Source: an uncultured Agathobacter sp. (lineage in GTDB: Bacteria > Bacillota > Clostridia > Lachnospirales > Lachnospiraceae). From it: a DNA stretch of 64,000 bases. The stretch is from NCBI GenBank assembly GCA_944381555.1, contig CALWLL010000052.1:48166-112165 (forward strand). Direction: 5' to 3'. Below the pieces are notes generated by a model. That model saw only the letters and a program-made list of their open reading frames with translations. It did not search any database and was not told where the DNA came from. Below are positions 1 to 8,554 of the stretch, piece after piece. Each line of letters begins with the position of its first letter. Position 1 is the first letter of the stretch. Both the position numbers and the translations under genes were made by a program.

Positions 1-1136
1 TTTTCGCGAATCCGTCCGGCAATGATTCCTGCAATGCTTTCATGTATATCCGGCAGATAAATCACCAGCACCTTATCTTTCTCGCAGCCATGTTCTTCGT
101 AGAAACGGACTGCCTCTTCTACACCTTCCAGTGTCAAATCCTTGCGTTCTTCATTGAGTACCACCAGTTCGTTGGCGATAACCGCTGCTTTGTCATAATC
201 TGTCTGAAAAAACAGTTCGACGGCACGTTTTGCAGTATCTAACCGTCCGCTGGCATTAATACAAGGACCTAATACAAATCCGAAATGAAAGGCATCTATC
301 TGCCCGCGCTCTAATCCGCACTGTGCAATAAGCGCCCGCATACCTGCATTCGAAGTCTTGTGAATACGTTTTATTCCTTCTTTTACCAAAATGCGGTTTT
401 CTCCTGTCAAAGACATAATATCTCCTACTGTTGCAAATGCCACATTTTCCAAAAACGCTTCCGCTTCGCAAAAAGGAATCCCAAGACTTTCATATAATAC
501 GCACACCACTTTCCATGCCACTGCTGCTCCGCACAGATTTTTATAAGGATAGGCACATTCTATCTGGTGCGGATTAACAATTGCATCGGCCTGACTTTTT
601 TTATATAACCGTTCCCCGTCCACATCCTCAAATGGAATTTCATGATGGTCTGTTACCAGTACCGTCATCCCCAATTCTTTAGCATGGGCAATTTCATTGA
701 TTGCCGCAATACCATTATCACAGGTCAGAATGGTATCTATGCCGTCTTCATACGCCTTGTCAATCAAATCCATATTCAGCCCATAGCCATCATGGATCCG
801 GTCTGGAATCTGAATACTCACAACAGCTTTACAGCGTTCTAAGGCTGTTTTTAAAATATATGTGGACATCACGCCATCAATGTCATAATCCCCGATAATG
901 CGTATCGTTTTTTTGTGATGAATTTTGTCTGTAAGGATTTCTGCCAGTTTCTCTGCATCCTTTAACAGATGCGGATTATGTAAATCCTGAATGCTCCCCT
1001 GCAAAAACACACGAATATCTTCATCCTCCACCACATCCCGGTTGCGGATAATTCTGGCAGTTACCTGATCAATATGGTACTTTTCTCCAATTGCCTTAAA
1101 ATCTGCCTTCTTATTTTGTACTAACCACTGCTGCAT
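1..1136 (-). CDS. recJ: Single-stranded-DNA-specific exonuclease RecJ (3' part cut off by window edge)
   Basis: RecJ degrades single-stranded DNA 5' to 3' in recombination and mismatch repair. I translated the minus strand from an ATG at 1136; the frame stays open to base 1, giving the first 378 residues of a protein usually near 560-600 aa. Residues 83-88 read DYDIDG, the first metal-binding motif of the DHH phosphoesterase family, and a DHH triplet follows near residue 140 (VTDHHEI). A GRLDTA stretch in the middle fits the linker to DHHA1. The start overlaps the end of truA by 26 bases in another frame, so the two are probably co-transcribed. The C-terminal DHHA1 and OB parts lie outside the window. 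Confidence 0.93.
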   Translation of the reverse strand, partial: MQQWLVQNKKADFKAIGEKYHIDQVTARIIRNRDVVEDEDIRVFLQGSIQDLHNPHLLKDAEKLAEILTDKIHHKKTIRIIGDYDIDGVMSTYILKTALERCKAVVSIQIPDRIHDGYGLNMDLIDKAYEDGIDTILTCDNGIAAINEIAHAKELGMTVLVTDHHEIPFEDVDGERLYKKSQADAIVNPHQIECAYPYKNLCGAAVAWKVVCVLYESLGIPFCEAEAFLENVAFATVGDIMSLTGENRILVKEGIKRIHKTSNAGMRALIAQCGLERGQIDAFHFGFVLGPCINASGRLDTAKRAVELFFQTDYDKAAVIANELVVLNEERKDLTLEGVEEAVRFYEEHGCEKDKVLVIYLPDIHESIAGIIAGRIRE

Positions 1137-1872
1137 AATCTACCTGCTTTAACATAAGTCCTTCCGGCGGAGCTGTATAGCCCGCTTTGCTTCTGTCTTT
1201 ACTTTCTAATATTTCTGTCACGGAATCCGCTGTTCGTGTTCCGTTTCCCACCTCAATTAAGGTTCCTGTCATAATGCGTACCATATTCTGTAAGAATCCA
1301 TCTCCCGTATACGAAATAAACATCTCGTTTTCCCGTTTTTCTATCGAAACAGAAAAAATGGTACGGACTGTAGACTTTTTCATCTTTTTATTACCGCAGA
1401 ATGCCGCAAAATCATGAGTACCTGACAAATGTTCTGCCGCGTTTTTCATTGCCTTTACATCAAGGGGGATTGTGTAAGTATACATATATTTCCTTTGAAA
1501 TACATCTGGAATACTGCTCGTATGGATACGATACACATAAGTCTTGCTCAAAGCATGGTATCTGGCATGAAAGCGCTCATCGACCTCATCTATTTTTGTA
1601 ACCGCAATATCCATTGGCAGATAATGGTTCAAATATTCCAGTATCTCTTCGTTTGAAAAATCCCCATCCATATGGAAATTTGCCACCTGTCCAACGGCAT
1701 GCACACCTGCATCTGTTCTTCCCGAGCCGATTACCTCAACAGGGTGCCCCGCCAGCTCTTCCAATACTGACTGGAGCTTTCCCTGAATTGTCATATCCGT
1801 TTGTTTCTGCACCTGCCAGCCTTTGTATCTTGTTCCGTCATATTGAACCAAAATTCTATAGTTTTTCATCAT
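1111..1872 (-). CDS. truA: tRNA pseudouridine(38-40) synthase TruA
   Basis: TruA converts uridines 38-40 of the tRNA anticodon arm to pseudouridine. The 253-aa length is normal. The diagnostic motif RTDAGVHA is at residues 52-59, with the catalytic Asp at 54, and the N-terminal YDGTRYKGWQ segment is typical. The gene lies directly upstream of recJ on the minus strand and overlaps it. About 190 bases of non-coding DNA separate it from the next upstream gene, so its promoter probably lies there. Confidence 0.96.
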   Translation of the reverse strand: MMKNYRILVQYDGTRYKGWQVQKQTDMTIQGKLQSVLEELAGHPVEVIGSGRTDAGVHAVGQVANFHMDGDFSNEEILEYLNHYLPMDIAVTKIDEVDERFHARYHALSKTYVYRIHTSSIPDVFQRKYMYTYTIPLDVKAMKNAAEHLSGTHDFAAFCGNKKMKKSTVRTIFSVSIEKRENEMFISYTGDGFLQNMVRIMTGTLIEVGNGTRTADSVTEILESKDRSKAGYTAPPEGLMLKQVDYAAVVSTK

Positions 1873-2062
1873 ACCTCTTTATTCGTTTGTCGGTTTCCTA
1901 TCAATTCGTCTTTTTCGGATTCTGCATATCTTACCATACCATTATGAGGATTCTTTAGGTAATATTCATAATATACATCTCAAATGCATTTATGCGTTCT
2001 TCTCGCTTGCGCTCATTATATCATATCCGGCTTCTATAAAAAATGAAAAAATCCATAAAAAC

Positions 2063-3370
2063 TTATTGCAGCTCTGCGATTCGTGTTACTGCTACATAAA
2101 TATTGGAAATCTCATACCATGTATTATAATCTACCACGCCTGTTACAGGCAACCCGAATACTGATTGAAAAACTTCTACCGCTTCTCTTGTCGACGGACC
2201 ATATACACCATCTGCCCGAATGGTTGGAATTGCCGGATATGCTCTGGAGATTCTTGCAAGCTGCTCCTGTAACTGCCTTACCTTATCTCCCGTTGCTCCA
2301 AGTCCCAAATTGTATCCCGGCCATGATGCAGGAATACCTGAAATTCCTTCTGCCACATTGATATACATATCGCTGCCATAGAAATACCTTAATATTTCAA
2401 TTGCAGAATAGCCTTGGTCACCAAGATATTTACTTCCCCATTGTGTCATCCAGTTTGGACAGCTAACTTTGTTTCCATCACAATACTGTGTCAAAATCGG
2501 CTGGGTAATTCCCGGACGTGACAAATAGTTTTCAAACTGCTCATCAACAATCCTTGAGATACTCTGATAGTAGTTTCTACCCGGAATAAACATATGGTCA
2601 TATGCGGTTGAAGATGTAATTGTAAACTGGTATCCTTTGCCCCTGTACCACTCTGTATACACGCGGTTTAATGTAAAAGACATAATTGCCAGAACATTTG
2701 CACGGATTGTGGCATCCGGCCATGTAGCATAGATTTCACTGGAAGCTACATTTTTAATGTAGTCCCGATAACGCACATAATAATCTCTTGCCGTATAGTC
2801 TCCCGGTGTTCCATCATGTACTACAATATATTCCGGGATAACTACCCTGCTAAGTACGATTTCCCCTGTATCAGTAACTGTTTTTACCTCTTCCTCTGGA
2901 ATCTTTGGCGGATATTCGGCGTATAACGTATGAGGTCCAATTACAATGTTATCCTCTGCCGTCCCACTTGTATCCAATGTCTCCATCTGAACCGGCTGCT
3001 CGGATATCTGCTGAGACATTAGCTCAATCCCGGAAATTTCAATCTCTTTGAACCCCTCTGCCTGAACAATAATCGAATATTCCGCATAAGGCTGTCTGTC
3101 CTGTGGCTGCATGGAATACTCCAATGGAGGTGTTCTAAGTGTAATCGGCTGCGCATTTCCTGAACTGTCTGTCGTTAATTCCCCCACAATATCCTGTGGA
3201 CCGCCCGTATACGTTACGATGATTCTTGCATTAGAAATTGGTGTTCCGTCCGACTTAGAAGCAACTCTCACACGAAGCTGTCCCTCATCAATCTGATCCT
3301 GAAGAGGGGTTACATCTTCAGCAGCACGCAGTATCGCGTTATCCTTGGTAGTCCTTCTATTTAGGTTCAT
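2063..3370 (-). CDS. SpoIID-like protein with C-terminal peptidoglycan-binding domain
   Basis: A 435-aa protein. I chose the ATG at 3370 because AGGAG sits six bases before it; an upstream ATG at 3409 lacks this. The N-terminal third carries a carboxypeptidase-regulatory-like beta sandwich (residues about 30-120). The middle contains YRDYIKNVASSEIYATWP, which resembles the SpoIID core and keeps the Glu that is catalytic in SpoIID glycosidases. The last 80 residues form a PG_binding_1 domain (LGATGDKVRQLQ, then DGVYGPSTREAV). No signal peptide is visible, odd for a wall-binding protein. Similar proteins are common in Lachnospiraceae and may act in the spore or mother cell. Its exact substrate is not known to me. 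Confidence 0.8.
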   Translation of the reverse strand: MNLNRRTTKDNAILRAAEDVTPLQDQIDEGQLRVRVASKSDGTPISNARIIVTYTGGPQDIVGELTTDSSGNAQPITLRTPPLEYSMQPQDRQPYAEYSIIVQAEGFKEIEISGIELMSQQISEQPVQMETLDTSGTAEDNIVIGPHTLYAEYPPKIPEEEVKTVTDTGEIVLSRVVIPEYIVVHDGTPGDYTARDYYVRYRDYIKNVASSEIYATWPDATIRANVLAIMSFTLNRVYTEWYRGKGYQFTITSSTAYDHMFIPGRNYYQSISRIVDEQFENYLSRPGITQPILTQYCDGNKVSCPNWMTQWGSKYLGDQGYSAIEILRYFYGSDMYINVAEGISGIPASWPGYNLGLGATGDKVRQLQEQLARISRAYPAIPTIRADGVYGPSTREAVEVFQSVFGLPVTGVVDYNTWYEISNIYVAVTRIAELQ

Positions 3371-3435
3371 AATTTCTCCTATATTTTGCTTTCCCAACAT
3401 TCTATGCATGGTCTTAAGAAGAGGTGCATAAATAA

Positions 3436-3465
3436 TTGCATAAGATTATTACAATTTGATATAAT
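3436..3465 (+). promoter_or_regulatory. Sigma-A promoter for the flavin reductase gene
   Basis: TTGCAT at 3436-3441 and a perfect TATAAT at 3460-3465, separated by 18 bases. The GAGAGG ribosome site and the ATG at 3498 follow. Confidence 0.65.
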
Positions 3466-3497
3466 ATAAAAAACATTTCAAAAGAGAGGTTCTTACT

Positions 3498-4004
3498 ATG
3501 CATACATTCCAACCATATCCAATCATACTATTAGAAATGAATCCATTTACCAAAATTGGTAAAGAATGGGCGCTTGTCACCGCAGGAAACAAGCAAAAAT
3601 GTAATACCATGACTGTATCCTGGGGCGGCTTAGGTGTCATCTGGGGAAAAGACGTGGTTTACATTTTTGTCAGGGACTCCAGATATACCAAAGAATTTCT
3701 TGATAACGGAGAGTTTTTCTCATTATCCTTTTTTGATAACTCATACCGCAAAGCACTTGCGTATTGCGGTGCAAATTCCGGGCGGGATGAAGATAAATGG
3801 AAACAGGCAGGTCTTACTCCTGCTTACCGCCACAGTATACCCTATCCTGATGAAGCCAACCTTGTAATGCTCTGCAAAAAATTGGCTGCCGTTCCAATAC
3901 CGGAAGAATCTTTTGCAGATGAAACTATTATGGAGACATGGTACAAAGACAAAGATATGCATACTATGTATATCGGTGAAATATATGAAGTGATGGCCAG
4001 ATAG
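3498..4004 (+). CDS. Flavin reductase family (flavoredoxin-like) protein
   Basis: A 168-aa cytoplasmic protein of the flavin-reductase-like split-barrel family, which binds FMN and passes electrons to partners. The segment KCNTMTVSWGGLGVIWGKDV is the typical N-terminal FMN-binding part of the small clostridial members, followed by RYTKEFLDNGEFFSLSFF. The gene is the only plus-strand gene in the first 8 kb, with its own promoter and a strong terminator overlapping its stop codon, so it is a single-gene unit. Its electron partner cannot be told from the context. Confidence 0.85.
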   Translation: MHTFQPYPIILLEMNPFTKIGKEWALVTAGNKQKCNTMTVSWGGLGVIWGKDVVYIFVRDSRYTKEFLDNGEFFSLSFFDNSYRKALAYCGANSGRDEDKWKQAGLTPAYRHSIPYPDEANLVMLCKKLAAVPIPEESFADETIMETWYKDKDMHTMYIGEIYEVMAR

Positions 4005-4024
4005 CCATCACTTCATGCTTTTTA
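3986..4024. terminator. Intrinsic terminator overlapping a stop codon
   Basis: A 12-bp perfect stem (3986-3997 with 4004-4015), loop CAGATA, then TGCTTTTTAG. The TAG stop of the flavin reductase lies in the loop. It ends plus-strand transcription and sits just past the end of ilvN from the other side. Confidence 0.85.
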
Positions 4025-4044
4025 GATATTCATTTATTCGATTT

Positions 4045-4548
4045 CTAACGATTCTTTGTACTGATTGATTCAATCGCTACTGCACCGCCGCGTACAATAT
4101 TGATACGTTTGAACCTTTTCTTAAGAAGGGCAATCAGTTCGTTGTTTTTACGCTCAATCAGTTTACATTCCAACAACACGCTGTCCACACCGATATCCAC
4201 CACATCAACCGTAAATACCTGTGCAATCTGAAACACCTCTGCTTTTTCCTCCGGTGTGATACTGTTTACTTTTACATACAGCAGTTCCTTCATGTGCGTA
4301 GGCGTATCGGTAAGGTCCATTACCTTAATGACTTCTACCATACGGTTTAGCTGTTTTTTTACCTGCTCAAAAGTAACATCATCACTGGTAACCCCAATTG
4401 TCATACGCGAAACGGTTTCATCTTCTGTCGTACCCACCGTTAAGGAATGCAGGTTGTAGGATTTTCCCGCAAAAAGCCCTGCAACCTTGGCAAGTACGCC
4501 GACTTCGTTTTCTACATACATTGCAATCCATCTATTCTTCATTGTCAT
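4045..4548 (-). CDS. ilvN: Acetolactate synthase small (regulatory) subunit
   Basis: The regulatory subunit of acetohydroxyacid synthase, the first common step of branched-chain amino acid synthesis, which confers valine feedback control. It has an N-terminal ACT domain (residues about 5-78; WIAMYVENEVGVLAKVAGLF and NLHSLTVGTTED) and the ALS small-subunit C-terminal domain. Length 167 aa is usual. It starts 12 bases after ilvB with an AGGAGG ribosome site and is the last gene of the thyA-folA-ilvB-ilvN operon. Confidence 0.95.
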   Translation of the reverse strand: MTMKNRWIAMYVENEVGVLAKVAGLFAGKSYNLHSLTVGTTEDETVSRMTIGVTSDDVTFEQVKKQLNRMVEVIKVMDLTDTPTHMKELLYVKVNSITPEEKAEVFQIAQVFTVDVVDIGVDSVLLECKLIERKNNELIALLKKRFKRINIVRGGAVAIESISTKNR

Positions 4549-4560
4549 GGCTTTTTCCTC

Positions 4561-6282
4561 CTACTTTAAAATCATTTCACTCATTGGATTTCCTCCCTTA
4601 ACCATCGGAAGGACAATTTCATCGGTGGAAATCATAAATTCGATAATGGTCGGAGCATCTTTGTGCTTTTTCGCTTCCGCAAATGCCGCGTCAATATCTT
4701 CTTCTTTTTCAACACGTATTCCGTAAGCGCCATAGCTTTCCGCCAGCTTGACAAAATCCGGCGTATACGGCGGACATGCAGGATTTGGTCCCTTGCATTC
4801 TCTCGGACAGGAGGCACGTTTTCTAAGGCAGGTAGCGCTATAGCGTTTGCCGTAGAATAACTGCTGCATTTGACGAACCATACCTAAATAATAATTATTT
4901 AATACACATACGGTTACAGCAGCTCCCTGTGTTACTGCGGTTGCCATCTCCTGAATATTCATCTGCATTCCGCCGTCACCCGAAATACATACAACATCCC
5001 TATCCGGGTTTGCAATCTTTGCACCGATAGCTGCCGGGAATCCAAATCCCATCGTTCCAAGTCCGCCGGAAGTAAGCATCTGATTATTATAACCAAGTTC
5101 AAGGTACTGTGTTGCCCACATCTGATGCTGCCCTACGTCTGTTACATAGATTCCGTCCGGGTAATTTTTATTGATATGCTCCATAATCATCTGCGGAGTC
5201 ATCCCCTTATCGCGGCGCATTTCCATCGGATTTTCCGCTTCCCATGCGGCGATTTCTTCCATCCAGCTCTTTGTTTTCTTAGGCTCTGCCCATTCGAGCA
5301 TCTTCTCAAGTGCCAGTTTTGCATCCGATACGACAGGTACATCTACCACTACATTACGGGAGATGGATGCAGTATCGATATCAATGTGAATAATCTGTGC
5401 TTTTGGCGCAAACTCATTCAAATCCCCGGTAATCCTATCGTTAAAACGGGTACCAATGGAAAACAGCACGTCGCATTCGCTGACCGCTTTATTTGCCGCA
5501 TATCTGCCATGCATACCGCAATTTCCTATGTAAAGCTCATGGGTTGTCGGAATCGCGCCCTTTCCCATAATCGTGGTTACCACAGGAACCTTCATTTTTT
5601 CTGCAAAATCCTGCAATACGTCATTTGCCTTCGCAAGGTTAATTCCTCCGCCGGCTAATATCAGAGGCTTCTTCCCTCCTTTTAAAAGTTTGAAGGCCTT
5701 TTTCAACTGTCCAACGTGAACGCTTGCATTTGGCTTGTATCCCCGGATATCTACATAGGAAGGATAGACTGCGGAACCGATTTCCGTCTGAATATTTTTA
5801 GGAATATCAATGAGTACAGGACCCGGTTTTCCCGTGCTTGCAATCTGGAATGCCATCTTGATGATTCTGCCAAGGTCTTCCCGCCTTCTGACTGTTACAC
5901 CATATTTGGTAATACTTCTGGTCATACCCACGATATCAACCTCTTGGAAAGCATCGTTTCCAATCAGGTTTAAAGGCACCTGACCGGTAAAACAGACAAG
6001 CGGAATATTATCATAATGCGCATCTGCAAGTCCAGTTATAATGTTCGTAGCACCAGGACCGCTTGTAACAAGACATACGCCCACCCTGCCTGTGGATTTT
6101 GCATACCCTTCTGCTTCATGGATTAACCCCTGCTCATGACGCGGCAGGATTACCCGAATAGAATCCTGCTTATATAATTCATCAAATAAATCGGTAACTG
6201 TTCCTCCGGGATACCCGAAGATGGTATCAACCCCTTCTTCTATCAAGGCTTTTACAAACAACTTTCTTCCTGTAATATCCAT
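4561..6282 (-). CDS. ilvB: Acetolactate synthase large (catalytic) subunit
   Basis: The catalytic subunit of acetohydroxyacid synthase, a thiamine-diphosphate enzyme that condenses pyruvate to acetolactate. I chose the ATG at 6282 (573 aa) because GAGGTG lies six bases upstream; an ATG at 6303 has no such site. The TPP-activating Glu is at residue 50 (LPRHEQG) and the TPP/Mg motif GDGGMQMN...LNN is in the C-terminal third. Odd: a cysteine-rich insertion at residues 485-503 with Cys 485, 492, 496 and 503 (C-x6-C-x3-C-x6-C) sits where many homologues have a short loop. It may bind metal or form a redox-sensitive patch. Confidence 0.96.
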   Translation of the reverse strand: MDITGRKLFVKALIEEGVDTIFGYPGGTVTDLFDELYKQDSIRVILPRHEQGLIHEAEGYAKSTGRVGVCLVTSGPGATNIITGLADAHYDNIPLVCFTGQVPLNLIGNDAFQEVDIVGMTRSITKYGVTVRRREDLGRIIKMAFQIASTGKPGPVLIDIPKNIQTEIGSAVYPSYVDIRGYKPNASVHVGQLKKAFKLLKGGKKPLILAGGGINLAKANDVLQDFAEKMKVPVVTTIMGKGAIPTTHELYIGNCGMHGRYAANKAVSECDVLFSIGTRFNDRITGDLNEFAPKAQIIHIDIDTASISRNVVVDVPVVSDAKLALEKMLEWAEPKKTKSWMEEIAAWEAENPMEMRRDKGMTPQMIMEHINKNYPDGIYVTDVGQHQMWATQYLELGYNNQMLTSGGLGTMGFGFPAAIGAKIANPDRDVVCISGDGGMQMNIQEMATAVTQGAAVTVCVLNNYYLGMVRQMQQLFYGKRYSATCLRKRASCPRECKGPNPACPPYTPDFVKLAESYGAYGIRVEKEEDIDAAFAEAKKHKDAPTIIEFMISTDEIVLPMVKGGNPMSEMILK

Positions 6283-6314
6283 GACTAACACCTCATTTTC
6301 CATATTTGCCCAGT

Positions 6315-6806
6315 TTATTTTATCTTTTCATATCTGTAGAAGAAAAACTCCAAATCAAAATAAGTCTGCTCTTCACTATCTGCAACAATCTTCCACTCCG
6401 GCTTCTCATCCAGATTTGGAAAATACGCATCTGCATCATATTCATATTCAATCTTGGTAATGTGCGCGACATCACAATCATCTACAAGTGCCTTGTAAAT
6501 CTGCTCTCCACCAATAATGTAAATATCTTCACTCTTATATTTCTTTAATTCCTCGCGCAATTCCTCCATAGAGTGAACTACGATTGCATCCTTTACCTCG
6601 TATTTTGGATTACGGCTAAGTACAATATTGGTACGGTTTTTAAGCGGAAGTCCATTCGGAAAGCTTTCTAATGTTTTTCTTCCCATTACTACCACTTTAC
6701 CCGTCGTTGTTTCCCTGAAAAATTTCTGATCCATTGGAATCCGCACCAAAAGCTGGTTGTTTTTGCCGATAGCCCAATTCTTATCTACTGCTGCGATTAA
6801 ATTCAT
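6315..6806 (-). CDS. folA: Dihydrofolate reductase
   Basis: It reduces dihydrofolate to tetrahydrofolate with NADPH, recycling the folate oxidised by thymidylate synthase. At 163 aa it is standard. MNLIAAVDKNWAIGKNNQLL is the classic N-terminus with the Trp loop, followed by the NADPH-binding VVMGRKTLESFP and IYIIGGEQIYKAL. It lies between thyA (40 bases upstream) and ilvB (about 30 bases downstream of its stop) on the minus strand. The thyA-folA pair is common; the ilvBN tail is less so. Confidence 0.96.
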   Translation of the reverse strand: MNLIAAVDKNWAIGKNNQLLVRIPMDQKFFRETTTGKVVVMGRKTLESFPNGLPLKNRTNIVLSRNPKYEVKDAIVVHSMEELREELKKYKSEDIYIIGGEQIYKALVDDCDVAHITKIEYEYDADAYFPNLDEKPEWKIVADSEEQTYFDLEFFFYRYEKIK

Positions 6807-6846
6807 GCTTTTTCCTCTCTTTAACTTATTTGCTCTCTGTTATGCA

Positions 6847-7695
6847 TCAAATAGCAATTGGAATATTTTTAATCTGTTCCCCTGTCACATAATCTATCAG
6901 CTTAATATCATCTGTCGTAAACTGATAAAAATCCTTAATCATGGGATTCATCCAGAATTTTGGCGCCGGATACTGTTCTCTTTGAATGAGTTCTTTTACG
7001 ATTGGAATATGCCGGTCGTAAATATGCGCATCTGCAATCACATGCACCAGTTCCCCTACCTGCATACCGCACACCTGTGCAAGCATATGAACCAAAACGG
7101 CATACTGACACACATTCCAGTTGTTAGCCGCAAGCACATCCTGCGAACGCTGGTTTAAGATTGCATTCAATACTAATTTATCTTCACCCGGTCTTTGCGT
7201 TACGTTAAATGTCATGCTATACGCGCATGGATACAGATGCATTTCATGTAAATCCTGATGTACATAAATATTGGTCATAATACGACGGCTGAACGGATTA
7301 TTCTTTAAGTCATAGATGACTCTGTCCACCTGATCCATCATACCTTCTTTGTACTGGTGTTTTACTCCCATCTGATACCCATAAGCCTTACCGATAGAAC
7401 CTGTTTCATCAGCCCATTCATCCCAGATATGACCTTTTAAATCATGGATATTGTTGGATTTTCTCTGCCAGATCCAAAGCAGCTCATCCACACAGGTCTT
7501 AATGGCAGTCTTGCGAAGCGTAAGCGCCGGAAATTCCTTCGACAAATCATAGCGGTTTACTACCCCGAATTTTTTGATGGTATACGCGCTTGTTCCGTCT
7601 TCCCAGACTGGACGAACCTTTTCCCCCTCTGTACTGGTTCCGTTCTCTATAATGTCTTTACACATCTCTACAAATACTTTATCCGCGTAGCTCAT
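6847..7695 (-). CDS. thyA: Thymidylate synthase
   Basis: It makes dTMP from dUMP with methylene-tetrahydrofolate as one-carbon donor and reductant. The start at 7695 (282 aa) follows AAGGAGAAGAAC; an upstream ATG at 7728 has no site. The catalytic Cys is in LYPCAYSMTFNVT. The residue after Cys is Ala rather than the His of E. coli ThyA, and the later block reads AANNWNVCQYAVL. From memory this suits the divergent phage phi3T/B. subtilis ThyA-like branch. It is the first gene of the operon, served by a near-consensus promoter at 7766-7794. Confidence 0.93.
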   Translation of the reverse strand: MSYADKVFVEMCKDIIENGTSTEGEKVRPVWEDGTSAYTIKKFGVVNRYDLSKEFPALTLRKTAIKTCVDELLWIWQRKSNNIHDLKGHIWDEWADETGSIGKAYGYQMGVKHQYKEGMMDQVDRVIYDLKNNPFSRRIMTNIYVHQDLHEMHLYPCAYSMTFNVTQRPGEDKLVLNAILNQRSQDVLAANNWNVCQYAVLVHMLAQVCGMQVGELVHVIADAHIYDRHIPIVKELIQREQYPAPKFWMNPMIKDFYQFTTDDIKLIDYVTGEQIKNIPIAI

Positions 7696-7765
7696 GTTCT
7701 TCTCCTTATCTATACCTGTTACCGCCATATTAGAATGTGGCTTATCATAGTCATCTTAACTACAT

Positions 7766-7794
7766 ATTGTACTGAAATCGAAAACTAAAATCAA
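7766..7794 (-). promoter_or_regulatory. Sigma-A promoter of the thyA-folA-ilvBN operon
   Basis: On the minus strand TTGATT (7794-7789), a 17-base spacer and TACAAT (7771-7766). The thyA start codon is about 70 bases downstream. No T-box or leader-peptide structure is seen in that short leader. Confidence 0.6.
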
Positions 7795-7847
7795 GAATAA
7801 TAAGTACTTTATCCTATATAAAATAATTATGGCAATTATAGAACAAT

Positions 7848-7880
7848 GTGTGCGCCTGACGCACACTTTCGCATTTTTTA
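7848..7880 (+). terminator. Possible plus-strand hairpin with T-rich tail
   Basis: Perfect 7-bp stem GTGTGCG/CGCACAC (7848-7854 with 7860-7866) followed by TTTCGCATTTTTT. No plus-strand gene lies immediately upstream, so its role is unclear; it could block antisense transcription out of thyA. Confidence 0.35.
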
Positions 7881-7940
7881 TATCATAGGAAAGTCATTTT
7901 CTTTTACATGTTAATGCATCACGGTCTTCCGTATGATATA

Positions 7941-7965
7941 AAAAAAAGAAACACTTCCGTGTTTC
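7941..7965 (-). terminator. Terminator after the tRNA-Gly pair
   Basis: Stem GAAACAC/GTGTTTC (7948-7954 with 7959-7965), loop of four, and a run of seven T residues on the minus strand (7947-7941). It lies directly downstream of the second tRNA gene. Confidence 0.8.
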
Positions 7966-7971
7966 TATAAG

Positions 7972-8044
7972 AGCGATAGACGGGGCTCGAACCCGCGGTC
8001 TCGACCTTGGCAAGGTCGCGCGTTACCAACTACGCCACTATCGC
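7972..8044 (-). tRNA. tRNA-Gly (GCC), copy 2
   Basis: Cloverleaf on the minus strand: acceptor GCGATAG/CTATCGC, D stem GCGT/ACGC, anticodon stem CGACC/GGTCG with loop TTGCCAA (anticodon GCC), T arm GCGGG-TTCGAGC-CCCGT, discriminator T. CCA is not encoded. The sequence is identical to the copy at 8092-8164, and the spacing suggests one transcript. Confidence 0.95.
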
Positions 8045-8091
8045 GTATATGAAATTTCAAGAACCACTTATAGTTGTCATGATTCTATGAG

Positions 8092-8164
8092 AGCGATAGA
8101 CGGGGCTCGAACCCGCGGTCTCGACCTTGGCAAGGTCGCGCGTTACCAACTACGCCACTATCGC
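8092..8164 (-). tRNA. tRNA-Gly (GCC), copy 1
   Basis: Identical in sequence to the copy 47 bases downstream. The seven-base loop TTGCCAA places the anticodon GCC. CCA is not encoded. Confidence 0.95.
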
Positions 8165-8343
8165 ATATTATATGCTTCGAAAACATCTTGATTTCGTAGG
8201 CACAGATAATATATTACCTCATCACTTTATGAATGTCAATAACTTTTTAAAATTTTCCGCTTTTTCTTACATATTTTCTCTTTCGTCCATGCATATATCT
8301 TTTGCCGAAGCATAGTATATATAAACGGGAGTGAGGTGAAATC

Positions 8344-8493
8344 ATGAGTTCTAAAACTAAGATTATTGTTATTAAATTAAAAGATATCTTGTTTTATGCA
8401 ACGGTTATCGCATTATGCATTATTGTACTTCTGCTTCTCTACATACTGTTTCAGCCGGATGCCACAACCACAGGAGCTATTATAAACGTATGA
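8344..8493 (+). CDS. Small single-pass membrane protein, unknown function
   Basis: A 49-aa open frame with a strong ribosome site (GGGAGTGAGGTG) before its ATG. The sequence is a basic N-terminus (MSSKTKIIVIKLKDI), one hydrophobic helix (about residues 16-37) and a short polar tail ending in GAIINV. Similar short Lachnospiraceae proteins with a VIKLK segment before a transmembrane helix exist to my recollection, but none has a function I can name. A hairpin follows at 8514-8545. The ribosome site and helix pattern make chance unlikely. Confidence 0.65.
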   Translation: MSSKTKIIVIKLKDILFYATVIALCIIVLLLLYILFQPDATTTGAIINV

Positions 8494-8513
8494 TATACAT
8501 TCTGGTAAATATA

Positions 8514-8545
8514 GAAAGAAGTACAGCATCTGCTATACTTCTTTC
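8514..8545. terminator. Bidirectional terminator hairpin
   Basis: Inverted repeat GAAAGAAGTA...TACTTCTTTC with an inner AGCA/TGCT pairing. It lies between the convergent small membrane genes at 8344-8493 and 8555-8857. Confidence 0.6.
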
Positions 8546-8554
8546 ATATTATTA

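Noticed and set aside
1614-1958. A plus-strand open frame of 114 residues
   Set aside because: It is antisense to truA and starts without a ribosome site.
5125-5658. A 177-residue plus-strand open frame
   Set aside because: It lies entirely opposite ilvB, has no ribosome site and reads as low-similarity, Cys/His-rich antisense protein.
7696-7971. Possible T-box or riboswitch before the thyA-folA-ilvBN operon
   Set aside because: The leader is about 60-70 bases, too short, and holds no T-box sequence or known riboswitch core.
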